Shown: positions 8,152 through 16,846 of the stretch, one piece after another | Position numbering within the stretch: position 1 is the stretch's first letter | How the letters are laid out: every line of letters starts with the position of its first letter | Assembly (NCBI GenBank): GCA_050012375.1 | Contig: JBEKHH010000005.1 | Location: forward strand, 73,119 to 137,118 | Direction: 5' to 3' | Length of the DNA stretch: 64,000 nucleotides | DNA from: PALSA-1353 sp050012375 | GTDB taxonomy: Bacteria > Planctomycetota > Phycisphaerae > Tepidisphaerales > Tepidisphaeraceae | The notes under the pieces: model-generated | Seen by the model: only the letters and a program-made list of their open reading frames with translations | Databases searched by the model: none | What the model was told of the DNA's origin: nothing | Position numbers and translations under genes: made by a program

Positions 8152-8211
8152 TCGGCGGCGGTGCGCGGCTCGACGGGGCTCGCCGAAGTCAGCTCCGCGG
8201 GCTGTTTCCCG

Positions 8212-8634
8212 TCACCTCTCCATCGAAACCGGCCACTGCGGATCCATAAATATCGCGGCCTGTGGCGCACTCACCCAGGCCACGGTCCGCATAAAAATCT
8301 CCCATTGCGCTTTCAGGGCCGGATTAGCAGCGATGAACTGCTCCCAAGCCGCGTAATGGCTCCGCAGGAAAAACGTCCTATCGGCAAAAGACGACGCCTG
8401 GCGTTTCAGCTCGTCCAACTGGGCACTCTGGGCCTGAATCTGCTTTTCCATCTCGGCGATGCGAGCGGCGAGCTTCTCGTTCTGCGTCGCCAACTCCGCT
8501 TTGCGGTTCTGCGCCGCCTTCAACTGCACCAGCGTATCGTTGTACATCTTTTCCAAATCGTCCGGCTTGACGTTGTCGGCCGGGGCCGCCGTTGCCGCCG
8601 TCAGCAACGCCAAACAAAGAATCATCCATCGCAT
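8212..8634 (-). CDS. Exported coiled-coil protein of unknown function
   Basis: A 140 aa protein with a clear signal peptide (MRWMILCLALLTAATAAPA). It is followed by a heptad-rich coiled coil from about residue 28 to 85 (KMYNDTLVQLKAAQNRKAEL and onward) and a short Trp-containing tail. There is no catalytic motif. It is convergent with tsf and divergent from the zinc-ribbon membrane protein at 8756. A periplasmic role is likely; function unknown. Confidence 0.6.
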   Translation of the reverse strand: MRWMILCLALLTAATAAPADNVKPDDLEKMYNDTLVQLKAAQNRKAELATQNEKLAARIAEMEKQIQAQSAQLDELKRQASSFADRTFFLRSHYAAWEQFIAANPALKAQWEIFMRTVAWVSAPQAAIFMDPQWPVSMER

Positions 8635-8703
8635 GACGCGTCCCTTTATCTACGAAAGAACCTTCCCGCGGCCTCGTCTTATACGCAGGGCCATTTTAGC
8701 AGA

Positions 8704-8737
8704 CGACCCCAATGGGTCGAAGAGGCCTGTATATAAT
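8704..8737 (+). promoter_or_regulatory. Candidate promoter with adjacent inverted repeat
   Basis: A perfect tataat (8732-8737) lies 18 bases upstream of the ATG at 8756. Just before it is an inverted repeat, cgaccc/gggtcg (8704-8719), that could be an operator. No good -35 hexamer is visible, so this is tentative. Confidence 0.35.
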
Positions 8738-8755
8738 GAGAGGCCGGCGGTATCC

Positions 8756-10030
8756 ATGATCCAGTTCACCTGTCGCTGCAAGCACGCCTTCGAGCTTCCC
8801 GAGGAGATGGCGGGCCAGCAGGTCCAATGCCCCGACTGCATGCTCCTGGTCGATGTCCCCACGCACGACGAATTGGCGCAATTGGCCGAAGACGGGACCT
8901 TCCGCATCGAAGCGCCCACGCCGGCGGAGGATCCGAACCGCTTTGAACGGTTGAAAAAGGTCTTTTCCAAGGAACACGTAGACGAGCAGGGCATGGAGAT
9001 CGATCTCCGCAACACGCCCGAGCAGGTCGCCGCCGCCGGGACCGACGACTCATCGCTCGATTATGACGCCGTCCCGACCGCTCCCAAGTACGACCCGGAA
9101 ACCGGCGAACTCATTCGCCCGCTGGAGCTTGTCGAGGACGGGGAAAATGCCGGGCATCCTTCGCCTATTCCCCTGGCCCATACCGCCCTGAACTATGCCT
9201 CGCCCGATCTGAACCCCAATGTCTCCGCCTTTTTCCCGCTGCTGCGGCTGGTGATGCCCATCAACCTCGCGGCCATGTTCTTCGTGTTGATCGCCCACGT
9301 ATTTCTGGTCATGGGATTGTTTTCGCTGGTTCTGGCCTTCGTCGTCATCATCGTCATGGGAGTGGGGATCGTGGCACATTATGCCAACGTCATCGAGGAA
9401 GTCGCCATCGAGGAGCGCGACGAGCTTCCCAGGTTGCTGCGGCACTTCGATTTCGCCGACGATATCTGGCTGCCGTTCTGTCGGGTTTGCGTCGCATCGG
9501 TCCTCTGTTTCGGGCCTGGAATCGCCGTCAGATTGGCCGCAGCAATCGAGGGCTGGCCGCCGGACAGGGTCAGGGTCGCTCATTTGATCCTGGACTTCCT
9601 CGGCCTGATTCTCTTCCCCGCCACCGTGCTGACCACCACGACCAGCGGCTCGTACGCAAACCTCCGCCCGGACCGCGTTGTCGGCGCCATCGCCCGCATC
9701 GGCCCGCGATATGCGTTGTTCGTCGTTGTCTTCACGGTCGCGATCATCGTCTACGCCCTCGGATTTACCGCAGCGGTCTTTCAACTCAACGAATTATTCC
9801 TCAGGGGTCCGTCCGTCCAGTGGTTCCTGAAGGGTCTGACCGCCTACGGCATACTCTTCGCCGCCATTTTCCTGATGCACTATTTCGCCTGGCTTTTGGG
9901 TCTGTCCTACCGAATGGGACACCATTCATTCCCGTGGGTTTTGCAGCATTACGTGCGAGCCGTCCCCGGGGTAACCGCCCCGCGCTACCCGGCATCGGTT
10001 CCTCCAAGCCCGCGGCAGCACGGCGCCTAG
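8756..10030 (+). CDS. Zinc-ribbon membrane protein of unknown function
   Basis: The N-terminus MIQFTCRCKHAFELPEEMAG followed by CPDCMLLVDVP is the CxC...CxxC zinc-ribbon module common at the start of planctomycete proteins. A hydrophilic region of about 120 residues follows, then several membrane helices from about residue 160 (PINLAAMFFVLIAHVFLVMG and later segments), 6-7 by eye. There is no transporter or enzyme motif. At 424 aa it may be an integral membrane protein with a cytoplasmic zinc module. The ATG at 8756 was chosen because it begins exactly at the ribbon; the upstream open frame overlaps the opposite gene. Confidence 0.65.
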   Translation: MIQFTCRCKHAFELPEEMAGQQVQCPDCMLLVDVPTHDELAQLAEDGTFRIEAPTPAEDPNRFERLKKVFSKEHVDEQGMEIDLRNTPEQVAAAGTDDSSLDYDAVPTAPKYDPETGELIRPLELVEDGENAGHPSPIPLAHTALNYASPDLNPNVSAFFPLLRLVMPINLAAMFFVLIAHVFLVMGLFSLVLAFVVIIVMGVGIVAHYANVIEEVAIEERDELPRLLRHFDFADDIWLPFCRVCVASVLCFGPGIAVRLAAAIEGWPPDRVRVAHLILDFLGLILFPATVLTTTTSGSYANLRPDRVVGAIARIGPRYALFVVVFTVAIIVYALGFTAAVFQLNELFLRGPSVQWFLKGLTAYGILFAAIFLMHYFAWLLGLSYRMGHHSFPWVLQHYVRAVPGVTAPRYPASVPPSPRQHGA

Positions 10031-10067
10031 CACGCCGCGCATACACTGGCCCCGGTTAGAGCACTCC

Positions 10068-10601
10068 CTACGGCTGCACCACCGGCTGATCGTAGCTATA
10101 AAGATTGTCATCCCGGGTCAGATATTGCCGGTCCGGCCCGGCACTGAAGAAAAACCAACCCTTGGGATTCATCCCGATCGCCGGATGCATTTGAGTCATG
10201 AAGACGATTGGGCTACCCCAGGCGTCGCGAACATGCGCCTCGTCGTAATAGGCGATGGAAAGATCGTCAAATCGACCGGTCAAAAGCCCGGCCGATTTCA
10301 TCGCTCGCACGAACGACTCGTTATTTCGCTCCGCCGAGCGGCGCAATTGCGATTCCGGAGGGATCTGCTGCTCGCCGATGAATGGGGACACGAACGGAAT
10401 GGCGCCGTTCTGATGTACGTAAACGGCCATCGCCGCGTCGAGCCGATGCAGGATGTCCTTGGTCAGCCCATCGGCCGACGCCGCCCGAACGTGCCGCGAA
10501 AGGCTCACCATCAGACCGAGCACGATGGTCAGCAGCGCCACCGCGGTCATCGTCTCGATGAGCGTAAAGCCCCGCCGACCGGCAGGAGGGGGCCGATCCA
10601 T
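10068..10601 (-). CDS. Type II secretion/type IV pilus-like pseudopilin
   Basis: This is a prepilin-type protein of 177 aa. The short basic leader MDRPPPAGRRG is followed by FTLIETMTAVALLTIVLGLM, which has the Gly-Phe cleavage site, the Glu at mature position 5 and the hydrophobic assembly helix. The globular part ends in WGSPIVFMTQ and GWFFFSAGPDRQYLTRDDN, the major-pseudopilin (GspG-like) ending. Its ATG overlaps the gspF stop (TGATG), so the two are translationally coupled. The likely processing enzyme is the prepilin peptidase at 40391-41599. Confidence 0.8.
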   Translation of the reverse strand: MDRPPPAGRRGFTLIETMTAVALLTIVLGLMVSLSRHVRAASADGLTKDILHRLDAAMAVYVHQNGAIPFVSPFIGEQQIPPESQLRRSAERNNESFVRAMKSAGLLTGRFDDLSIAYYDEAHVRDAWGSPIVFMTQMHPAIGMNPKGWFFFSAGPDRQYLTRDDNLYSYDQPVVQP

Positions 10602-11875
10602 CAATGCTTCGGCCCGGAAATCGCCGAGATCAGGGCCACCATCGGCATGAACAGCGCGACGACGATGAAGCCGACGATGCAACCGAGCACGACGACCATG
10701 ACCGGCTCCAGAATGCTGATCAGCGAACCGACCAGCACGTCCACGTCGTTGTCGTAGTTGTCGGCGACCTTGATCAGCATCTTATCCAAGTCGCCGGTCT
10801 CTTCCCCCACGTCGATCATGTTCACGACGATGGCATCGCAGACCTTGGTCGCCCGCAGCGGATCGGCCATCGATTCGCCTTCGCGGATGGCGTCGTGAAC
10901 CTTGGCCAGGGCGCGCGTGTAGACTTCGTTGCCGCAGGTTTCCTTCGTGATGTTGATGGCATCAAGGATGGGCACGCCCGCGCTGATGAGCGTTCCCAGC
11001 GTTCGCGTGAAGCGGGCAATCGCCGTCTTGCCAAGGATGCCCCCGAGAATCGGGACTTTCAGCTTCACCGCGTCAACAAGGAATTTTCCCCCCTCGCTCA
11101 TCTGGATCAGCTTCATCAGCATCACAAAGACAATCGGGCTGACCAGCACATAGGCCCACCCGTATTGCTGCGCGAACCAATTGCTGATGGCCAGCAGCAG
11201 CTGCGTGATGGGCGGAAGCTCGGTATGGAAGTCGTGGAATATCCCCTGAAACTTCGGGATCACGAAGATCATGATCATCGAGACCACGCCCACCGCGATG
11301 CTGATCACCACGCACGGATAAATCATCGCCCCGATGACCTTCTTTTTCAGCTTGGCGGCCTTTTCCATGAATTCGGCCAGACGCGACAGGATCAAATCCA
11401 GCACGCCGCCCGCCTCGCCAGCGTTGATCATGTTCACGTAAAGTTTGTCGAACGCCTTGGGAAACTTGGCCATGGCGTCGGAGAGGGTCCCGCCGCTTTC
11501 AACCTCATCGCCCACGCCGCCGATGATCGCTTTCAAAAGCCCCGGCCTCTGCTGCTGCTCGAGAATCTGAAGGCTGCGCAAAATCGGCAGCCCGGCGTCC
11601 TGAAGCGTCGAAAGCTGCCGCGTGAAATTTACCAATTGCTTTCGCGGAACACCGCCGATGGAGATGGGCATCCTCCGCTTCTTCTGAAGCGGCGCCGTTT
11701 CCCCGCCCGCGCTCTTCTTCTTGGCGGTTTTCTTGACCGCTTTCTCACGAACTTTGGTCGGGAAAAACCCCTTGCCGCGAATCTTGGAAATCGCTTCTTC
11801 CGACGTGGCAGCTTCCACTTCGTCCTTCACCTCCTGGCCGGACGAATTCATCGCTTCATAAGCATAGGTGGGCAT
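10601..11875 (-). CDS. gspF: Type II secretion/type IV pilus inner-membrane platform protein, GspF/PilC family
   Basis: This protein anchors the secretion ATPase and pseudopilin assembly at the inner membrane. The 424 aa start MPTYAYEAMNSSGQEVKDEV, a standard GspF opening. Two T2SF domains follow (one from about residue 90, one from about 290), with FTRQLSTLQDAGLPILRSL and TRTLGTLISAGVPILDAI as paired signatures and about three membrane helices. A Lys/Ala-rich linker (KAVKKTAKKKS) precedes the first domain. Sixteen extra residues upstream are possible, but the ATG at 11875 fits the family. The ATPase (GspE/PilB) is not in this window. Confidence 0.92.
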   Translation of the reverse strand: MPTYAYEAMNSSGQEVKDEVEAATSEEAISKIRGKGFFPTKVREKAVKKTAKKKSAGGETAPLQKKRRMPISIGGVPRKQLVNFTRQLSTLQDAGLPILRSLQILEQQQRPGLLKAIIGGVGDEVESGGTLSDAMAKFPKAFDKLYVNMINAGEAGGVLDLILSRLAEFMEKAAKLKKKVIGAMIYPCVVISIAVGVVSMIMIFVIPKFQGIFHDFHTELPPITQLLLAISNWFAQQYGWAYVLVSPIVFVMLMKLIQMSEGGKFLVDAVKLKVPILGGILGKTAIARFTRTLGTLISAGVPILDAINITKETCGNEVYTRALAKVHDAIREGESMADPLRATKVCDAIVVNMIDVGEETGDLDKMLIKVADNYDNDVDVLVGSLISILEPVMVVVLGCIVGFIVVALFMPMVALISAISGPKH

Positions 11876-11923
11876 GGAAAAACTCCGCTGGCTTGGTTTT
11901 GTCCAATTATAGACGCTGTCCAC

Positions 11924-12715
11924 CTATTGACGACGCCCCGAGCCGAATATTTCGTCAAAAAACGCCCTCATCGCCGCCCAGGACCGCCGATCGGCATCGG
12001 CGTTATAGGCGATGTTGGGAATATGATGCGAATCGGCAGCCGGGTTCGTGAAGGCGTGATGCGCCCCCCCATAAACGATCACTTGATAGTCCACATGTCC
12101 CTGACGCATCTCATCCTCGAAGGCGGCAATCTGCGCCGGCGGCACGAACGCATCGTCCCCGCCCGTGCATATTAGGATCTTGCCTTTGATATTCTTCGCA
12201 TCGTCCGGCCGGTCCGTGCTCAAACCGCCGTGGAACGACACCACACCGGCAAGGTTCGCTCCGCTGCGGGCCAGTTCCAGCGCCGCCGTCCCGCCAAAGC
12301 AAAAACCGATCGCGGCGATGCGCGTGCGATCCACGTGCGGGTCTTTGGCAAGAACATCCAGCGCCGCCTGGGCCCGGCCGCGCAGCAGGTCCAGGTCCGC
12401 CCTCACCTTCCCACTGAGTTTGGCGGCTTCATCCGCGCTATCGGTGGTTACATTCGCCCCATACATATCAGCCGCGAAGGCGACGTATCCCAATTGGGCA
12501 AGCTGCTCGGCCCGTTGCTTCGGAAAGTCGTTCAAGCCCCACCATTCGGGAAAAACCAGCACCCCCGGCCGCGGGGCCTGTACGCTGTTGTCGTAAACCA
12601 GCAATCCCTCAAGGTCCGTATCGGCTTGCCGATATTGAATGGGCGTCTTCATGATCTCACCATAGGAAAAAACCGGAGAAAGTAGAAAAATAAATAGGTT
12701 TAACCAGCGTAACAT
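11924..12715 (-). CDS. Exported dienelactone hydrolase family protein
   Basis: This is an alpha/beta hydrolase of the dienelactone hydrolase family. The 263 aa include a signal-peptide-like start (MLRWLNLFIFLLSPVFSYG), the segment LVFPEWWGLNDF, the nucleophile elbow GFCFGG with Cys as in true dienelactone hydrolases, an acid region at GGDDAFVPP, and a His in GGAHHAFTNP. The usual Cys-Asp-His triad is therefore present. The in-frame Met at residue 22 (MKTPIQY) would give a cytoplasmic form. Substrate is unknown. Confidence 0.85.
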   Translation of the reverse strand: MLRWLNLFIFLLSPVFSYGEIMKTPIQYRQADTDLEGLLVYDNSVQAPRPGVLVFPEWWGLNDFPKQRAEQLAQLGYVAFAADMYGANVTTDSADEAAKLSGKVRADLDLLRGRAQAALDVLAKDPHVDRTRIAAIGFCFGGTAALELARSGANLAGVVSFHGGLSTDRPDDAKNIKGKILICTGGDDAFVPPAQIAAFEDEMRQGHVDYQVIVYGGAHHAFTNPAADSHHIPNIAYNADADRRSWAAMRAFFDEIFGSGRRQ

Positions 12716-12823
12716 TACTCCTCACAGGGTTTGAACTTGCCAGGTTTGCACTTATGGAGTAAACTCCCACGTAACCATCGCGGCACGGGTCAGGATCTCC
12801 GATCCGCTCCTATTATTCCATAC

Positions 12824-13954
12824 ATGCCAATTTCTAGCCAATCCCCCGCCCGCGATCAACGCCTCGACTTCTGGCGAGGATTGTGCCTCGTTGACATGCT
12901 GCTGGTTCACCTCTACTACCAGAATATCCAATTCGGGGATTTTCTTGGAAAATTGCTCGGCGAATACACCCGCTTCGCCGCCGGCGGATTCATCTTTGTC
13001 TCCGGCTTGAGCATCGGCGTCATTTTCCTGCCGCGGGCAATTGATGAAAAACGGCGGGGCAAGACCTACAAAAGTCTTTGGCACCGATCATTCTACATCC
13101 TGACCGTCAACTATTTGTGCGCGATGGTCCTCATCATGATGGAGATTCTCCGCGGCCTCCGCGGCAACTTCGTCAACCCCATGACCCTCCTTCGCGATAT
13201 CTTCCTGCTCAGGGAGGGCGGCGATCTCCTTCCCTTCTACGTGATGATGATCGCCATCTCCCCGTTTCTCCTGGAAGCCGTGCGGCGGCGATGGGGATGG
13301 CTCTTCGTCCTGCTCGGCAGCATCGCTTTGTTTATCTGGGGCCTGTGGCATCCCTGGGCGCTGGCTCCGGCACAACATCTGAATTTCCCCCCCGTGCTAT
13401 GGCAGGCGATCTTCGTCACCGGTTTGCTCTTCGGCTTTGCATGGCCTCAATACAACGCGCTCGCCGCCAAATGGAAATTCGCCATGGCAACCGTCGCATG
13501 GCTCATCACCTCGGTGCTGTTCGTCATGGAATACAGCTATCAGTGGGGCATGCCCGAGCTGAGCTTCAATGTCGCCTTCACGAAGATCCCCCTGTCCACC
13601 GCCGAAGCCCTGAGGTACCTCAGCATCATCCTCGCCCTCATCACCACGACCGACCTGTTATGGCCGATCATCGGCGAAACGTCCGCCTCGGCGTTTGTCC
13701 AGACCCTCGGCCGAAAGAGCCTCCCGGTGTATGTCCTGCATCTATGGGTGGTGGAGATTCTGGGCGCCGTGGCCATCGCCTGGCCCGAGATGGGCGCGTG
13801 GCAAATCCTCTTTGCGGGATTCTCGCTGCTGATCCTATGGCTCTTCGCGCTGATCCTGGACCTGTCCAAGGCCCCCAACCAGCAACGCCTCACCGTGGCC
13901 TCCATCCTTCAGCGTCTATTCCGCCCCGAACCCCTCCCCGACGCGGCGCGATAA
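12824..13954 (+). CDS. OpgC-like integral membrane acyltransferase family protein
   Basis: A 376 aa multi-pass membrane protein of the OpgC/acyltransferase-3-like type. The N-terminal RDQRLDFWRGLCLVDMLLVH is the recognisable motif, followed by about ten hydrophobic helices. Family members modify periplasmic glucans or surface sugars, but the substrate here is unknown. The start at 12824 (MPISSQSPARDQRLDF) was chosen over earlier in-frame codons because the preceding 31 residues are not membrane-like. ribF follows after 6 bases, probably in the same transcript. Confidence 0.75.
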   Translation: MPISSQSPARDQRLDFWRGLCLVDMLLVHLYYQNIQFGDFLGKLLGEYTRFAAGGFIFVSGLSIGVIFLPRAIDEKRRGKTYKSLWHRSFYILTVNYLCAMVLIMMEILRGLRGNFVNPMTLLRDIFLLREGGDLLPFYVMMIAISPFLLEAVRRRWGWLFVLLGSIALFIWGLWHPWALAPAQHLNFPPVLWQAIFVTGLLFGFAWPQYNALAAKWKFAMATVAWLITSVLFVMEYSYQWGMPELSFNVAFTKIPLSTAEALRYLSIILALITTTDLLWPIIGETSASAFVQTLGRKSLPVYVLHLWVVEILGAVAIAWPEMGAWQILFAGFSLLILWLFALILDLSKAPNQQRLTVASILQRLFRPEPLPDAAR

Positions 13955-13960
13955 GCCCCA

Positions 13961-14920
13961 ATGCAAATCCTCCACGGCATAGACGGCCTGCTCAGAGCCC
14001 CGAAAAAATCCGTCCTCTCCATCGGAAATTTCGATGGCGTACATCTCGGCCACCGACGAATCCTGCAAACCGCCCGAGAGCTGGCCGCCGCCAATGGCTC
14101 GCAGGTCGTTCTGGTTACTTTTGAGCCGCATCCCCTGACCGTCCTCCGCCCCGACGCCGCGCCGCCGCGGCTCACGCCGCCGGCGATCAAAGGATCTCTC
14201 CTGCGAGCCGCCGGCGCTGATTGCCTCGTCATCCTCCCGCCGGAACCCCAAATCCTCGGACTATCCGCCGAAGATTTCTGGGCCATCCTGCGCGACCAAG
14301 CCGAGCCCGCCGATCTCGTCGAAGGCGCTAACTTCCGCTTCGGCAGGGGCGCTCAGGGCACCATTGCCAAGCTGCTGGAATGGTCCGCGAAATCGCAAGT
14401 GAATCTTCACGTGATCGATTCCGTTGAGGTTCCGCTGTTGGATCTGCAAATCACCCCGGTCAGTAGTTCGGTCATTCGGTTTTTGCTCGCTTACGGCCGC
14501 GCGCGCGACGCCGCCATCTGTCTCGGCCGCCCGTACGCCCTGTTCGGCTCGATAGAAAAAGGATTTTCGCGAGGAAAGCAAATGGGCGTGCCGACCGCCA
14601 ATCTCCGCTGCGACGATCAACTCATCCCAGCCGACGCGGTCTACGCCGGCCGCTGCGTCGTCAACGGCAGAACCTATCCCGCCGCCGTCAGCATCGGCAC
14701 GACGCCGACCTTCGGCGAAAACGCCCGCCAGATCGAGGCTCATCTGATCGGGTTCGACGGCGATCTCTATGGAGCCACCCTGAGCGTGGAACTGGTCGAT
14801 TGGCTGCGCGAGCAGCGCGCCTACCCGGCCATGGACTCGCTCAAGGCGCAGATTCACAAGGATATCGCCCTCACCGTCGCCACCACCGCCAAAGACCTTG
14901 CCCGGCCGATCGCCATATAA
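13961..14920 (+). CDS. ribF: Bifunctional riboflavin kinase/FAD synthetase
   Basis: This enzyme converts riboflavin to FMN and then FAD in the cytoplasm. The N-terminal adenylyltransferase domain has SIGNFDGVHLGHRRIL (HxGH-type nucleotide motif) and VTFEPHP. The C-terminal flavokinase domain has GKQMGVPTANL (the G-P-T-A-N flavin/ATP site), GRTYPAAVSIGTTPTFG and the ending VELVDWLREQRAY. The 319 aa length is normal for the family. Confidence 0.95.
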   Translation: MQILHGIDGLLRAPKKSVLSIGNFDGVHLGHRRILQTARELAAANGSQVVLVTFEPHPLTVLRPDAAPPRLTPPAIKGSLLRAAGADCLVILPPEPQILGLSAEDFWAILRDQAEPADLVEGANFRFGRGAQGTIAKLLEWSAKSQVNLHVIDSVEVPLLDLQITPVSSSVIRFLLAYGRARDAAICLGRPYALFGSIEKGFSRGKQMGVPTANLRCDDQLIPADAVYAGRCVVNGRTYPAAVSIGTTPTFGENARQIEAHLIGFDGDLYGATLSVELVDWLREQRAYPAMDSLKAQIHKDIALTVATTAKDLARPIAI

Positions 14921-14983
14921 TTCACCTAAGCCCCGGAACATTGTCCGCTTCCAATCCCGACCGCTTCGCCTAGAATTGCCCAG

Positions 14984-15874
14984 ATGATGGACTCCGCTTC
15001 GTCATTCCTCGATGTTCCCACTCTCCTGGAGGCCAGCGAGCCGCGACCCAGGATATCCTGGACGCATTTCATGATCGCCGGCTTTGTGCTGGCGATCTTC
15101 CTCTCCTGGTTTGTCAGCCGTTCCTCTCAAACTCCGGCGATGCAGGAAACCCTCTCGACATTCATTGGAGCGGGTTTGGTCGTGTTCATCGGCAGCATGG
15201 CCCTGGCGGCTTTTTTTGGCGTCCGCAAGGCCCGCGCCGAACACGCCGCCGTCGCCGCCCTGGAAGAACTCATCCAGCTTCGCCGCTGGCCCGACGCCGG
15301 TTTGATTTTGCAATCGCTGCTCGCGCGGCCGGCTCGCTCGCCGGTTTCCCGCGCCCAAGCCCTGATCTATCTGGCGATGGTCCTCACGCGATATCACCGC
15401 TTCGAGGATTCGGTATTGGTCCACGATTACGTGCTGGAGAACATCCCCCTGGACGACGCCACCGATCACGGCACGCGCCTGGCTCGCGCCCTGTCCCTCC
15501 TGCGCGAGGAGAATCTTCTGGATGCCGACCGCGCCATCGCCGAACTCCGCCGCAACAGCCGCGGCATGGAATCCGCCGGGCTGGCCCTCGTCGAGATGTA
15601 TCGTGACGTGAAGACCGGACACCCCGCCGAGGCCATCGAAATCTTCCAAGAGCGGCTCCCGGCCATGCGCCGCCAACTCGGCCATCGCCTGGCCGACGCC
15701 TGGGTCTTGGCGGCGCGCGCCTACGACATGCTCAATCGTCCCGCCGATGCCCAAGCCGCCTTCGAGAATGCGACGCTGCTGACCCCGCTGGCCGAACTCA
15801 TCCGCCGCTATCCTGAAGTCGCCCCCCTCACCAAGGCGTATTTGCCGGCCATCGCGCCCGCGGAGGTGGCATAA
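14984..15874 (+). CDS. Membrane-anchored TPR-like protein of unknown function
   Basis: A 296 aa protein with two N-terminal membrane helices (about residues 28-45 and 62-80) and a soluble alpha-helical region from about residue 85 to the end. Its helix-turn-helix periodicity (AHVAALEELIQLRRWPDAGL-like segments, RADAQAAFENATLL-like segment) suggests TPR repeats. It forms a tight unit with the next gene (3 bases apart), which has the same architecture. The two may be old duplicates. Function unknown. Confidence 0.6.
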   Translation: MMDSASSFLDVPTLLEASEPRPRISWTHFMIAGFVLAIFLSWFVSRSSQTPAMQETLSTFIGAGLVVFIGSMALAAFFGVRKARAEHAAVAALEELIQLRRWPDAGLILQSLLARPARSPVSRAQALIYLAMVLTRYHRFEDSVLVHDYVLENIPLDDATDHGTRLARALSLLREENLLDADRAIAELRRNSRGMESAGLALVEMYRDVKTGHPAEAIEIFQERLPAMRRQLGHRLADAWVLAARAYDMLNRPADAQAAFENATLLTPLAELIRRYPEVAPLTKAYLPAIAPAEVA

Positions 15875-15877
15875 CCC

Positions 15878-16696
15878 ATGCTTCCCGTGGACATCGCCAT
15901 CACCCGCTTCCGGCGCGATCTGGTCATCGCGGCGCTTCTGCGCACGTTGCTGGTCGTCGTGGCCCTCGGGTGCGTCCTGGCCGAACCGGTTTTCGGACGC
16001 GGCGAGGGAATGTTCATCCTCATGATCGTCGGCGCCGCCTGGGTCATGCTCAGTTATCGCAGCATGCGGGGAACCCGGCTCGCCGCCGACTCGCCTTCCC
16101 TCATTGCCGCCGGCGAATTCGATCGCGCCGAAAACCATATCGATGCCGCCCTCCGCAGCTTCTCTCTGTTTCGCGCCGCCAAGCTGCTCAGTCTCCACCA
16201 GCTCGCGTTGCTCCGCCACGCACAACACCGCTGGCGCGAATCGGTCCTTCTCTGCCAGGCCGTCCTCTCCCAGAAGCTCGGGAACCTTCACGGTCTGGCA
16301 AAGACGACGCTCCTGCTCCTGGCCGACTCCTTGCTCCAGGTGGGCGACCTCAAAGGCGCGTTCGACGCCATGGCGCGAATATCCCGGCTCCGCCTTAACC
16401 TCGCCGAAGCGCTAACGCTGCAAATCTTGCAACTTGACTACGGCTCGCGCATTGGCGCTTGGGAATCGATGTTGCAAGGGGCCGGTGTCAAGGTGCAAAT
16501 GTCCGAACTGATGCCCACGCTCAACGCGGCGAGGTCGCAGGCGTTGCTGTCGCTGGCGGCCTATAAATCCGGCCGCCACGAGCTGGCAAATTGGCTCCGC
16601 CGCCGCGCGGAATTACTTGCCGATCCAAAGGACATTGCTTCCGATCGGCCGGCGCTGGAAGAAGTATTCCGGCATGACGGAAGCGGGTCAATTTGA
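15878..16696 (+). CDS. Membrane-anchored TPR-like protein of unknown function, second of a pair
   Basis: A 272 aa protein with two N-terminal hydrophobic helices (LVIAALLRTLLVVVALGCVL and MFILMIVGAAWVMLSYR) followed by helical repeats typical of TPR-like solenoids (RWRESVLLCQAVLSQKLGNL; LLLADSLLQVGDLKGAFDAM). The layout matches the previous gene three bases upstream, suggesting one operon and perhaps one complex. No catalytic motif was seen. Confidence 0.6.
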   Translation: MLPVDIAITRFRRDLVIAALLRTLLVVVALGCVLAEPVFGRGEGMFILMIVGAAWVMLSYRSMRGTRLAADSPSLIAAGEFDRAENHIDAALRSFSLFRAAKLLSLHQLALLRHAQHRWRESVLLCQAVLSQKLGNLHGLAKTTLLLLADSLLQVGDLKGAFDAMARISRLRLNLAEALTLQILQLDYGSRIGAWESMLQGAGVKVQMSELMPTLNAARSQALLSLAAYKSGRHELANWLRRRAELLADPKDIASDRPALEEVFRHDGSGSI

Positions 16697-16846
16697 TATT
16701 ACAGAGCGGTCGGCGTGTCGCCCCGGTCGGCCCGCGGCGTTGTCAGGGCGTTCAAACTGAGGGCAGGAATTAGTCCCGAATGCCGGCCTCTTGCCCGCAC
16801 GCGGCCGCTTCACGAAAATGAACGCGAAGATGAAGGATAGTTTCTT

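Noticed and set aside
10604..12175. Rightward open frame of about 520 codons opposite gspF
   Set aside because: It is antisense to a clear GspF and its predicted protein is His/Asp/Arg-rich with no domain.
15002..16291. Minus-strand open frame across the TPR gene pair
   Set aside because: Antisense to two consistent plus-strand genes; the translation is Gly/Glu/Asp-rich with no features.
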